DNA from: an uncultured beta proteobacterium
GTDB taxonomy: Bacteria; Pseudomonadota; Gammaproteobacteria; Burkholderiales; SG8-39
Assembly: GCA_903859155.1 (NCBI GenBank)
Contig: CAIOLO010000016.1
Span: forward strand, 1 to 45,620
Length of the DNA stretch: 45,620 nt
Reading direction: 5' to 3'
The stretch's first letter is position 1; each line of letters opens with the position of its first letter. A model generated the notes under the pieces. That model had not been told where the DNA came from and made no database searches. It saw only the letters and a list, made by a program, of their open reading frames with translations. Of this stretch, positions 17,129-25,960 are shown piece after piece. Made by a program: the position numbers and the translations under genes.

Positions 17129-18604
17129 CTACAGACGCGCAAGGATATCGCGGTACTTGGCCTCGACTTTGCTGCGCAACGCCGCGCTGGCACGCGCCAC
17201 CGGCGGAAAACTGTTGAGCATCTCGAATGGCCGGCAGGCGTCGATGACCGCGCGCGAGTTCCAGCTGGTGCCGCGCGGGATGCGCGGGTCGAGGGGACCG
17301 CTCCACATCTTGCGGATGATGTCGATATCCTCGGCCGGATCGCAGCGCGTGCACATGGACCACATGACATCAAAAAGGTCGGTGGGATCGATGTCATCGT
17401 CCACCACCACCACCAGGCGCCCGAGGTAGGAACCCGACTGGCAGGTGGCCGCAGCCATGCCGGCCTGCTTGGAGTGGCCAGCGTAGGCCTGTTTGATGGC
17501 AATGACGTTCAACATGCGCGCGCCGCCGGCTTCGTGGCACCACACGCCCTTCACCCCGGACAGCCCGGCGCGCTCGACCTCATCCCAGATCATGCCGGCC
17601 TTCATGACGCACTTGCTGTAGGAGAAATCGGACGGCGGACGCATCGGGGTGGCCATGGTGAGGATGGGGTCGTTGCGGTGATAGATGCGTCGTACACGGA
17701 TCACCGGCTGGTCGCTTCGGCCGCCGGCGTAATAGCCGGTGAATTCGCCAAACGGGCCTTCGGGCGCGGTCTCGCCATCGATCAGCTCGCCCTCGAGCAC
17801 GATCTCGGCGTGCGCCGGCATCGGCAGGCCGTGCAGCTCGCTCAGCACCACTTCGAAAGGCTGGCCGCGATGGCCTCCGGCGTAATCGTATTCCGACAGG
17901 CCAAAGCGCAGCTCGTTGCCGCCGGCGAGGAATAGCAGCGGATCATGACCGCAGGAGATCAGCACCGGGCAGGGTTTGCCTTGGCTGAAATATTTTTCCC
18001 GTATCTGCCGGCCATGTTTGCCGGGGGACATCCAGATGTTGACGCGCTTTTCATCCTGCACCATGACGCGGTAGGTGGCGCCGTTGACCCAGCCTTGTTC
18101 CGGATCGCGCATGATCACCAGGTCGTCGGTGCCGATGTAGCGCCCGCCGTCGAGCTCGTGCAGGAAGGGGACCGGGAATTTCAGCAGGTTGACCTGGTCG
18201 TCGCGCAATACGTTTTCGAGTACCGGGCCATGCTTGACCACACGCGGAGGGATGGGCTCGTGGGTCTGCATGCGGTCGCGGTAGGAGCGCACTGCATCCA
18301 GGGAATGTCCGGGTACCGGGAAGCCCATGGTGATGGCCAATCGCTTCATCGAATTGGTTGCACCCGAGAGCACACGAAAGCCCTTGGGGTATCCGGGAAT
18401 GTCCTCGAAGAGGATCGCCGGCGCCCCCGTATCGCTGCGGCGCTGGTTGACGATTTCGGCAAGGGTACCCATTTCAAGGTTCCAGTCGACCCCGGGCATG
18501 CGCAGCAGCTCCCCGGCAGCCTCCACCCGTTTCAGGAACTCGCGCAGATCGGTGTGCGGCGCGTCGTATTCGTTATAGAGCCGTGGTTTGGTCATGTCGT
18601 TCAT
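17129..18604 (-). CDS. UbiD-family prenyl-FMN-dependent decarboxylase
   Basis: A 491-residue member of the UbiD family, which reversibly decarboxylates aromatic or unsaturated acids using prenylated FMN. The prFMN/Mg segment VNGATYRVMV carries the conserved Asn and Arg, and PEGPFGEFTGYY holds the Glu pair (equivalent to E277 and E282 of fungal Fdc1). The N-terminus DLREFLKRVEAAGELLRM is typical. The middle (RVNIWMSPGKHG) differs from what I recall of ubiquinone-pathway UbiD, so I favour an aromatic-acid (de)carboxylase of the phenolic-acid group. GGAG lies seven bases before ATG 18604. No ubiX is in the window. It lies 46 bp after hemB, and a palindrome sits just before the start. Family certain, substrate open. 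Confidence 0.92.
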   Translation of the reverse strand: MNDMTKPRLYNEYDAPHTDLREFLKRVEAAGELLRMPGVDWNLEMGTLAEIVNQRRSDTGAPAILFEDIPGYPKGFRVLSGATNSMKRLAITMGFPVPGHSLDAVRSYRDRMQTHEPIPPRVVKHGPVLENVLRDDQVNLLKFPVPFLHELDGGRYIGTDDLVIMRDPEQGWVNGATYRVMVQDEKRVNIWMSPGKHGRQIREKYFSQGKPCPVLISCGHDPLLFLAGGNELRFGLSEYDYAGGHRGQPFEVVLSELHGLPMPAHAEIVLEGELIDGETAPEGPFGEFTGYYAGGRSDQPVIRVRRIYHRNDPILTMATPMRPPSDFSYSKCVMKAGMIWDEVERAGLSGVKGVWCHEAGGARMLNVIAIKQAYAGHSKQAGMAAATCQSGSYLGRLVVVVDDDIDPTDLFDVMWSMCTRCDPAEDIDIIRKMWSGPLDPRIPRGTSWNSRAVIDACRPFEMLNSFPPVARASAALRSKVEAKYRDILARL

Positions 18605-18626
18605 GATGAATCTCCAGGTTTGCGGA

Positions 18627-18639
18627 GCGATTCTATCGC
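18627..18639. repeat. 13-bp palindrome GCGAT-TCT-ATCGC before the ubiD-like gene
   Basis: In the hemB-ubiD gap, 22 bp before the ubiD-like ATG. On the minus strand it reads GCGATAGAATCGC, one base different from the core of the palindrome before the HAD gene (7697-7709). Confidence 0.4.
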
Positions 18640-18650
18640 CGCGGGGCGAA

Positions 18651-19736
<1,086 letters not shown>

Positions 19737-19822
19737 CTATCGGAAAGACGGTTGAGAAATCGTCCCCCGTCTCTCCTCCCTGAGCGGGCGCCTTGGACAT
19801 TAAGGCACCTTGTCCCTGGGCT

Positions 19823-20572
19823 TTATTCCCCCTTGGCCCGGGGCTTTTTATTTTTTGGCTTCCAGATGCCATCGGTGCGTCGACTGATACGGCCGGACGG
19901 GTTTGGCGGCTTTCGTGGGGCAGCGGTCATTGGGCGATCGCTCTGCGCAGCGGAGCCAACGGCGCTTTCAGCGCGCGGGGGCAATGAAAGCCAGGTGGCG
20001 AATACCGCTTCAGCCTCCTCGATGCCGCTGCGCTTCAAGCTGGAAAAAAGTTGTGCCGAAAAATTTGGCGACATGGACGCGAGCTGCCCGCGCAGGGATT
20101 GGAGTTGAGACAGCGCTTCGACGCGCGCCAGTTTGTCGGCTTTGGTCAGCAGGACGTGTATCGGTATGCCGGTGGGCCGCATGAAGTCGATCATGCGCAG
20201 GTCTAGGTCGGTCATCGGGTGGCGGATGTCCATCACCAGCGCCATGCCGCGCAATTCGCGCCGGCCCTGCAGGTAACCACCCAGCACCTTTTCCCATTTC
20301 GAACGTACCGTTCCAGGAACGCTGGCATAGCCGTAACCGGGAAGATCGACCAGAAAGCGCATCTCGCCGAGGGCGAAAAAATTGATCATCTGGGTACGCC
20401 CCGGCGATTTGCTCACGAACGCCAGGCGACGGCGCGAGGCCAACGTATTGATGGCGCTGGATTTGCCGGCGTTGGAACGACCGGCGAACGCAATCTCACC
20501 GTCGCTCTCGGGAAGCGGGTCATCCAGTGTGGCTACGCTTGCCGCGTAGGCGGCATTTTGAAACAAAGGCAT
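19823..20572 (-). CDS. engB: ribosome biogenesis GTP-binding protein EngB (YihA/YsxC)
   Basis: A TRAFAC-class GTPase needed for assembly of the large ribosomal subunit. The G motifs are GRSNAGKSS (G1), the SPGRTQ switch I Thr (G2), DLPGYGYA (G3), LTKADK (G4) and FSSLKRSG (G5), in the right order. At 249 residues it is about 40-50 longer than usual: after the GTPase domain a low-complexity, basic tail follows, ending KPKNKKPRAKGE, which could bind rRNA. The ATG at 20572 gives the normal start (PLFQNAAYAASV). It diverges from the cytochrome c4 gene and leads towards hemB. Confidence 0.96.
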   Translation of the reverse strand: MPLFQNAAYAASVATLDDPLPESDGEIAFAGRSNAGKSSAINTLASRRRLAFVSKSPGRTQMINFFALGEMRFLVDLPGYGYASVPGTVRSKWEKVLGGYLQGRRELRGMALVMDIRHPMTDLDLRMIDFMRPTGIPIHVLLTKADKLARVEALSQLQSLRGQLASMSPNFSAQLFSSLKRSGIEEAEAVFATWLSLPPRAESAVGSAAQSDRPMTAAPRKPPNPSGRISRRTDGIWKPKNKKPRAKGE

Positions 20573-20748
20573 GGGCGGTGAGAAAGCGGACTATCACAAA
20601 TATTTCAGCCTGCTAGAATAACAGCATTGCAAGCTACTGATTTTCCGGGGAAGCTTTCCATACGGGGCATTTGCGACGGTATTCCGGTTGCAAAGCACCC
20701 TGTCCAGGCTCAATTGACCATGAAACAATCTCGTTATTTGGAGACACT

Positions 20749-21369
20749 ATGATTCGAGCCTTTGCGCTCGCTGTTTTGGCCGGGTGTGTGTCCACCGCCA
20801 TGGCGCAGTCCAAGGTGGCGAAACCCGAGATTGACAAAGGACAGGCGATTGTCATTCAGGTCTGCTCCGCCTGCCATGGACAGGACGGCAACAGTGTGGC
20901 GCCGGTCAATCCGAAGCTCGCGGGCCAGTTTCCCGAGTATCTCGAGAAGCAACTGGCCAATTTCAAGGCGAATACCGCGCGCAAAAATCCGGTGATGATG
21001 GGTATGAGCGCGAATCTCTCCGCCGACGATATCCGCAATGTGTCCGCATACTTCGCGGCGCAGAAGCCCAAGGAAGGCAGCGCCAAAAATGCGGATACCA
21101 CGGTCTTGGGACGCAGGATATTCCGTGGCGGCGACGTTGCCAGGGGGCTGGCGGCATGCGCTTCCTGCCATGGCGCGGCTGGTGCCGGCATTCCTTCACA
21201 GTATCCTCGATTGGCAGGGCAGCACGCCGACTATACCGAGGCGCAGTTGCGGGCATTCCGTATCGGCGAACGCGCCAACGACGCCAATCGGATAATGCGC
21301 ATGGTTGCCGAGAAAATGAGTGACGCCGAAATCAAGGCAGTTGCCGATTACATCGCCGGCTTGCGCTAG
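20749..21369 (+). CDS. dihaem cytochrome c4
   Basis: A 206-residue periplasmic dihaem c-type cytochrome, an electron donor to terminal oxidases. The start is ATG 20749, with GGAG at 20740-20743, giving a Sec signal peptide (IRAFALAVLAGCVSTAMAQ). Two CxxCH haem sites are present, CSACHG and CASCHG, each in its own domain of about 90 residues, and axial Met ligands are likely in the MMMGMSANLS and the RIMRMVAEKMSD segments. In other betaproteobacteria this gene sits between engB and the resB/ccsA cytochrome c maturation genes; here the ECF sigma gene follows instead. Confidence 0.94.
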   Translation: MIRAFALAVLAGCVSTAMAQSKVAKPEIDKGQAIVIQVCSACHGQDGNSVAPVNPKLAGQFPEYLEKQLANFKANTARKNPVMMGMSANLSADDIRNVSAYFAAQKPKEGSAKNADTTVLGRRIFRGGDVARGLAACASCHGAAGAGIPSQYPRLAGQHADYTEAQLRAFRIGERANDANRIMRMVAEKMSDAEIKAVADYIAGLR

Positions 21370-21466
21370 TCGGGCATCGGGTACCCGGGGCATTGCCGGC
21401 GCATCCCTGGCGGTGGATACCCTGCCGTTGGCGTAGATTTACCGCACCGCGACTGGATTTTGCGCC

Positions 21467-21493
21467 CGGAATCCGTTGCGCGGTGAATATATG
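21467..21493 (+). promoter_or_regulatory. putative ECF-type promoter of the sigma/anti-sigma operon
   Basis: CGGAATC (21467-21473), a 14-base spacer, then TATATG (21488-21493). The same CGGAATC-N14-TAT stands before msrP. GGAA-type -35 elements are the mark of ECF sigma factors, so autoregulation is inferred. The start codon is about 140 bp downstream, a long leader. Confidence 0.45.
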
Positions 21494-21634
21494 CATCGCT
21501 GCCGGGGCATTCCGGAAATTTGAGGGAATACTGCTGCCGGATTGAATGTTATCCCGACATGCGCCGCGGTTTATTTGTGCCGGGGCGGGTGCGGGGGGCT
21601 GTGATCCCGCGGCAAATTCGCTACTATCGCGCGC

Positions 21635-22135
21635 ATGGACGAGCACCCGATCGTAACGCATATACCGCGCCTGCGGCGCTACGCGCGAACGCTCGGCAAT
21701 GAGCGCTATCTGGCGGACGATCTGGTTCAGGACACGCTGGAGCGTGCCTGGAACAAGTATCACCTTTGGCGGCCCGATAGCGATCTGCGCGCATGGTTGT
21801 TTGCGATTATGCACAACGTATTCGTGAATCAGATGCGCGGCAGGCGCTTGGATATGGAGCAATTGACCGATGAAACACCTGCGGTGGCGGTGCGCGCCAC
21901 GCAATCCGACGGTCTTGAACTCGACGATTTGCGACGCGCGCTCGCGCGGCTGTCGGTTGAGCATCGTGAAATCCTGTTGTTGGTTGCGGTAGAGCAGATG
22001 AAATATGAAGATGTCAGTCGCACTCTGGACATCCCCGTGGGAACCGTCATGTCACGCTTGTCGCGTGCCAGGGAGCGGTTGCGCCAGCACCTGGGTGGCA
22101 GTGCTAGCGTGGTTTCCCTGAAGGTGATCAAGTGA
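21635..22135 (+). CDS. ECF-family RNA polymerase sigma factor
   Basis: A 166-residue extracytoplasmic-function sigma-70 factor with only regions 2 and 4. Region 2 covers ADDLVQDTLERAWNKYHLW and LRAWLFAIMHNVFVNQMR, and region 4 is the helix-turn-helix YEDVSRTLDIPVGTVMSRLSRARERLRQHL. It directs RNA polymerase to a small set of envelope or stress genes and is normally held by the membrane anti-sigma factor encoded next. The stop overlaps the GTG start of that gene (GTGA, 22132-22135), showing coupled translation. There is no good Shine-Dalgarno before ATG 21635, but no better start is seen. Downstream msrP carries the same upstream motif, which suggests a target. Confidence 0.93.
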   Translation: MDEHPIVTHIPRLRRYARTLGNERYLADDLVQDTLERAWNKYHLWRPDSDLRAWLFAIMHNVFVNQMRGRRLDMEQLTDETPAVAVRATQSDGLELDDLRRALARLSVEHREILLLVAVEQMKYEDVSRTLDIPVGTVMSRLSRARERLRQHLGGSASVVSLKVIK

Positions 22136-22881
22136 GCGCGGCTATCGACGACGATCTGCATCGACTGGTTGATGGTGAGCTTGAGCCTTCCCGGCGCGCA
22201 GAGGTGGAGGCTTATATTGGGCAGCATCCGGAGGCCGCTGATCGGGTGCGGGAGTTGCATAGACTGAACGCGGGGCTGCGTGCCTTGTCTGACCCTGAGC
22301 TTTCCGAGCCGGTGCCGGCAAAGTTTTTGACCAGACCGGCTGCGAGGGACACGCGGTGGCGCTGGATCGGCATGGCCGCGGGTCTGTTCGCAATCGGTGT
22401 CGTTACGGGCTGGCTGGTGCACGGTGCGATTTTCACGCCTGTCCAGCAGGCGATGAGCCTGCCGCGCCAGGCGGCGATTGCGCACGCCGTATACGCCCCT
22501 GAGGTGCGTCATCCTGTGGAGGTCGATGCCAAGGAGGAGGACCACCTGGTGCGATGGCTGTCCAAGCGCCTAGGGACTGACCTGAAAGCGCCGAAACTCG
22601 GTCCGCTTGGGTTCGATCTGGTCGGCGGAAGGCTGCTTTCGGGGCCCAACGGGCCGGTGGCGCATTTCATGTTTCAGGATGCGCGCGGCGCGCGGTTGAC
22701 GCTTTACGTCAGCACGCAAAAAGCGGACACACGACAGACCGCGTTCAGGTTCAGCCAGGAAGACCGCGTGTCGGTGTTCTACTGGGTTGACGGCCGCAAT
22801 GGCTATGCGCTCTCTGGTGAAATGGGCCGGGAACAGCTGCTTGTCATCGCCGACGCGGTATATCAGCAGCTCAACCCCTGA
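22132..22881 (+). CDS. single-pass membrane anti-sigma factor
   Basis: A 249-residue protein with a cytoplasmic N-terminal anti-sigma domain (DDDLHRLVDGELEPSRRAEVEAY..., about residues 5-55), one membrane helix (IGMAAGLFAIGVVTGWLVHG, about 84-103) and a periplasmic C-terminal domain of about 145 residues. The N-terminal domain looks like the RsiW/COG5662 group, but the protein has no cysteine, so the zinc motif HxxxCxxC is absent and release cannot depend on thiol oxidation there. The start is GTG overlapping the sigma stop codon. The periplasmic domain presumably senses a signal; which one is unknown. Position before msrPQ suggests oxidative damage of envelope proteins. Confidence 0.85.
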   Translation: MSAAIDDDLHRLVDGELEPSRRAEVEAYIGQHPEAADRVRELHRLNAGLRALSDPELSEPVPAKFLTRPAARDTRWRWIGMAAGLFAIGVVTGWLVHGAIFTPVQQAMSLPRQAAIAHAVYAPEVRHPVEVDAKEEDHLVRWLSKRLGTDLKAPKLGPLGFDLVGGRLLSGPNGPVAHFMFQDARGARLTLYVSTQKADTRQTAFRFSQEDRVSVFYWVDGRNGYALSGEMGREQLLVIADAVYQQLNP

Positions 22882-22943
22882 GTGCGGCCGATTTTCATGC
22901 TGGCAATCACCAATCGAGGTGTCGTGGCTGCTTTCCCGTCGTA

Positions 22944-22970
22944 CGGAATCTTCGCAACAATTGATATGTC
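22944..22970 (+). promoter_or_regulatory. putative ECF-type promoter of msrP
   Basis: CGGAATC (22944-22950), a 14-base spacer, then TATGTC (22965-22970), about 30 bp before the msrP ATG. It matches the element upstream of the sigma gene in its seven-base -35 part, its spacing and its TAT. Confidence 0.5.
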
Positions 22971-23000
22971 TTTCTCTCAACTCGTGATGGAGTGCCCCGC

Positions 23001-23948
23001 ATGCTGATCAAGCGCCCCAGTGAGATACTGCCTTCGGAAATCACACCGCATGGAACCTACCTTCGTCGGCGCGAGTTCGTCTCGGCAGCGGGTGCGTTGG
23101 CGCTGGGTGTTGCTGCCGGGATCCGTGCCCCCGCTGCTGCAGCGCAGGAGGGGCGGAAAATCAAGGGTTTCATCAAGAGCAAATTCTCCACGACGGAGAA
23201 GATGAACAGCCTCAAGGAAGCCGCTGGATATAACAATTTTTACGAGTTCGGCACCGACAAATCGGATCCGCCGCTCTATGCGAAGCGACTGAAGACGCAG
23301 CCCTGGACGGTGGTGGTGGAGGGCGAGGTCGCCAAGCCTCGCACCTTCGGCATCGAAGAACTGATGAAAATGCAGATGGAGGAACGCATTTACCGGCTGC
23401 GCTGCGTTGAAGCCTGGTCGATGGTCATTCCATGGATCGGGTTCGAGTTCAACCGGATTGCAAGATTGGTGGAGCCGACCAGCAAGGCGAAATTTGTCGA
23501 ATTCGTCACCGCCCAGCAGCCGGAAACTATGCCGGGTGTGCGCTTGCCGGTGCTTGACTGGCCCTACATTGAAGGTTTGCGGATCGATGAGGCGATGCAT
23601 CCGCTCACCATCATGTCGACGGGAATGTACGATGAGGTACTGCCGAATCAGAATGGCGCGCCGATCAGACTGGTGGTGCCCTGGAAATACGGCTTTAAGA
23701 GTGGCAAGTCGATTGTGCGCATCCGCTTTGTTGAAAAGCAGCCGCGCACCGCCTGGGAAAAGGCCAATTCCCAGGAATACGGATTTTATTCGAACGTCAA
23801 TCCTGAGGTGGATCATCCGCGCTGGAGCCAGCGCACCGAGAAGCGGCTGCCCTCCTTTTTCGCCAATCACAAGACTCAGTTGTTCAATGGCTACGGCGAT
23901 CAGGTTGCTGGCCTGTATGCGGGGATGGATCTGCGCAAGCTTTATTAG
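23001..23948 (+). CDS. msrP: protein-methionine-sulfoxide reductase catalytic subunit MsrP
   Basis: MsrP (YedY) is a periplasmic molybdenum-cofactor enzyme that repairs oxidised methionines in envelope proteins. The 315-residue product starts at ATG 23001 (GGAG at 22989-22992). A Tat signal with RRREFVSAAGALALG at residues 22-36 is followed by an Ala-rich region, as expected for a folded Mo enzyme. Blocks GYNNFYEFGTDKSDP, ERIYRLRCVEAWSMVIPWIGF with the Mo-ligand Cys at 135, DEAMHPLTIM, NGAPIRLVVPWKYGFKSGKSIV and YGFYSNVNPEVDHPRWSQ agree with E. coli MsrP. msrQ follows after 117 bp. An ECF-type motif upstream suggests control by the adjacent sigma factor. Confidence 0.97.
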   Translation: MLIKRPSEILPSEITPHGTYLRRREFVSAAGALALGVAAGIRAPAAAAQEGRKIKGFIKSKFSTTEKMNSLKEAAGYNNFYEFGTDKSDPPLYAKRLKTQPWTVVVEGEVAKPRTFGIEELMKMQMEERIYRLRCVEAWSMVIPWIGFEFNRIARLVEPTSKAKFVEFVTAQQPETMPGVRLPVLDWPYIEGLRIDEAMHPLTIMSTGMYDEVLPNQNGAPIRLVVPWKYGFKSGKSIVRIRFVEKQPRTAWEKANSQEYGFYSNVNPEVDHPRWSQRTEKRLPSFFANHKTQLFNGYGDQVAGLYAGMDLRKLY

Positions 23949-23973
23949 GGGTTTGCTGGTCAGGTGTCAATCC

Positions 23974-24012
23974 GAAGCGAAGCGGGACTGCGCTTCCCCC
24001 TGAAGCGGGGAA
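23974..24012 (+). promoter_or_regulatory. mutually exclusive hairpins in the msrP-msrQ gap
   Basis: GAAGCG (23974-23979), CGCTTC (23991-23996) and GAAGCG (24002-24007) allow the middle arm to pair with either neighbour; TTCCCC (23994-23999) can also pair with GGGGAA (24007-24012). Such alternatives could tune msrQ expression relative to msrP, or merely punctuate the mRNA. Confidence 0.35.
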
Positions 24013-24065
24013 TAGGCTCGGTGGCATTTGCCCCTTTTACAATGCTTTCCTAGGCGGGTACCGGC

Positions 24066-24698
24066 ATGCGACTTTCCGAGCGGGCGATAACAGGCGTCAA
24101 GAGTTTTCTCTTTGTCGCCGCCCTTTTGCCCCTGGCCTATCTTTCCGCAGGCGCGTTTTTGTTTCCCGACTGGTTGGGTACAAATCCTGCGGAAGCCATT
24201 ACGCGCTCAAACGGTGATTGGGCTTTGCGCTTGCTCCTGCTGACGCTCACGGTCACGCCCATGCGACAGTTGAGCGGCTGGGCATGGCTGCTGCGGTTGC
24301 GCCGCCAGATCGGACTGTTTGCGTTTTTTTACGTCCTGCTGCATGTGTCGAGTTATGTATCGTTTGATCATGTATTCGATGTCGGGGAAATTTTCAGGGA
24401 TATCGTCAAGCGCCCATTCATTACCGTGGGATTTGCCGCGTTCGTCATGCTGACCCCTCTGGCGCTGACCTCTACCAATGCGATGGTGCGCCGTCTGGGC
24501 GCCAGGCGTTGGCAAGTTTTGCACCGCCTGGTGTACCTCATAGCGCCCCTTGCCGTACTACATTTCTGGTGGATGGTGAAACGCGATCTGACCGAGCCGA
24601 TCATCTACGCTTTGCTGCTGGGAGTGCTGCTGGGGTATCGCGTCTATGCCAGGACACGCCGACCGCTTTCACGCGCGCCCGTTGCTGCTCGAAGCTGA
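24066..24698 (+). CDS. msrQ: MsrPQ membrane haem subunit MsrQ
   Basis: MsrQ (YedZ) is the inner-membrane b-haem protein that passes electrons from the quinone pool or a flavin reductase to MsrP. The 210-residue protein has about six hydrophobic helices of the ferric-reductase-like type. Key blocks are GDWALRLLLLTLTVTPMRQLSG, RRQIGLFAFFYVLLHVSSYVSFD (haem-ligand His) and RRWQVLHRLVYLIAPLAVLHFWWMVK (further His). Its stop is 17 bp from the convergent lysA stop. The 117-bp gap to msrP is wider than is common for this pair. Confidence 0.95.
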   Translation: MRLSERAITGVKSFLFVAALLPLAYLSAGAFLFPDWLGTNPAEAITRSNGDWALRLLLLTLTVTPMRQLSGWAWLLRLRRQIGLFAFFYVLLHVSSYVSFDHVFDVGEIFRDIVKRPFITVGFAAFVMLTPLALTSTNAMVRRLGARRWQVLHRLVYLIAPLAVLHFWWMVKRDLTEPIIYALLLGVLLGYRVYARTRRPLSRAPVAARS

Positions 24699-24715
24699 AA
24701 CCAGCCCAGTGCCCT

Positions 24716-25960
24716 CTAGGGAATGACGCACTCGCCCGAGAAGAGGCTTTCGCGGGATTCCCGGGGCCTGACAAGATGTATCTGACGACCATCCACGAGG
24801 ATCTCTGCGGCGCGCGGCCGACTGTTGTAATTCGAACTCATGCTCATGCCGTAAGCACCTGCGGACATTATTGCGAGCAGGTCGCCAGGCGCTATTGCGA
24901 GCAGGCGGTCCCTTCCTAGCCAGTCGCCGGATTCGCATACCGGACCTACCACATCGTAGGTCTGCGGAGCGGCGGCGCGGGGTATTACCGGTACCACGTC
25001 GTGCCAGGCCTGGTAGAGCGCGGGGCGCATCAGGTCATTCATCGCGGCATCGACGATCGCGAAATTCTTGTCCTCGCCATGTTTGAGATATTCCACGCGT
25101 GTCAAAAGCAGCCCGGCGTTTCCGACCAGGGAGCGCCCCGGTTCAAGCAGGATCTTCAGGCGCCGGGTTCCCAGGCGCGCAAGCAGGGCATGCAGATAGG
25201 TCGCAACCGCCGGGAGTTCCTCATCCTGATAGCGGATTCCCAATCCGCCGCCTAGGTCGATGTGCGCCAGGCTTACACCATCGCCTTTTAGCCGGTCAAC
25301 GAACTCCAGAATCTTGTCCAGAGCCGCAAGAAACGGTTCAATCTGCGTGAGTTGCGAGCCGATATGAAAGTCGATCCCGGTGACTTTCAAGCCCGGCAGC
25401 GCGGCCGCCTTCAGGTACAGGCGCAGCGCGTCGCCATAGGCAATGCCGAATTTGTTTTCCTTGAGTCCGGTGGAGATGTACGGGTGTGTATGGGCATCGA
25501 CATCCGGATTGACGCGAAGCGATATCGGGGCGCGCTTGCCCATGGAGGTCGCTACTATATCGAGGCGATCAAGTTCGCCTTCTGATTCGACATTGAAACA
25601 AAGTATTCCGGCCTCCAGCGCCTGGCGCATTTCCGCTTCTGTCTTTCCGACGCCGGAAAACAGGATATTTTCGGCAAGGCCTCCGGCCGCGAGTACGCGC
25701 GCGAGTTCTCCTCCTGAAACGATGTCGAAGCCCGATCCCAGCCGTGCGAGCAGGTTCAAAACCGCCAGATTGGAATTGGCCTTGACGGCGTAGCAAACCA
25801 GCGCCTCGCGCCCATCACACGCATCGGCGTATTCGCGGTAAGCGGACTCGATCGCTGCTCGCGAATAGACATAGCAGGGCGTGCCGAATTCGCGTGCAAT
25901 GGATTCAAGAGGAACCGATTCGGCGTGGAGAACGCCGTCGCGGAGAGAAAAAGCAGTCAT
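24716..25960 (-). CDS. lysA: diaminopimelate decarboxylase
   Basis: LysA is the PLP-dependent enzyme that turns meso-diaminopimelate into lysine, the last step of lysine synthesis, in the cytoplasm. The 414-residue protein has the PLP-binding Lys in YAVKANSN, the glycine-rich block SGGELARVLAAG, HIGSQL, the DLGGGLGI phosphate-binding segment, EPGRSLVGNAG and, near the C-terminus, GPVCESGD with the active-site Cys, followed by AYGMSMSSNYNSRPR. The ATG overlaps the TGA of the small lipoprotein gene (ATGA, 25957-25960), a pairing known from many proteobacteria. Confidence 0.98.
   Translation of the reverse strand: MTAFSLRDGVLHAESVPLESIAREFGTPCYVYSRAAIESAYREYADACDGREALVCYAVKANSNLAVLNLLARLGSGFDIVSGGELARVLAAGGLAENILFSGVGKTEAEMRQALEAGILCFNVESEGELDRLDIVATSMGKRAPISLRVNPDVDAHTHPYISTGLKENKFGIAYGDALRLYLKAAALPGLKVTGIDFHIGSQLTQIEPFLAALDKILEFVDRLKGDGVSLAHIDLGGGLGIRYQDEELPAVATYLHALLARLGTRRLKILLEPGRSLVGNAGLLLTRVEYLKHGEDKNFAIVDAAMNDLMRPALYQAWHDVVPVIPRAAAPQTYDVVGPVCESGDWLGRDRLLAIAPGDLLAIMSAGAYGMSMSSNYNSRPRAAEILVDGRQIHLVRPRESRESLFSGECVIP

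Noticed and set aside
20573-20748. Promoter boxes in the engB / cytochrome c4 divergent gap
   Set aside because: Several AT-rich hexamers are present (for example TAGAAT), but no -35/-10 pair with proper spacing could be settled for either gene.
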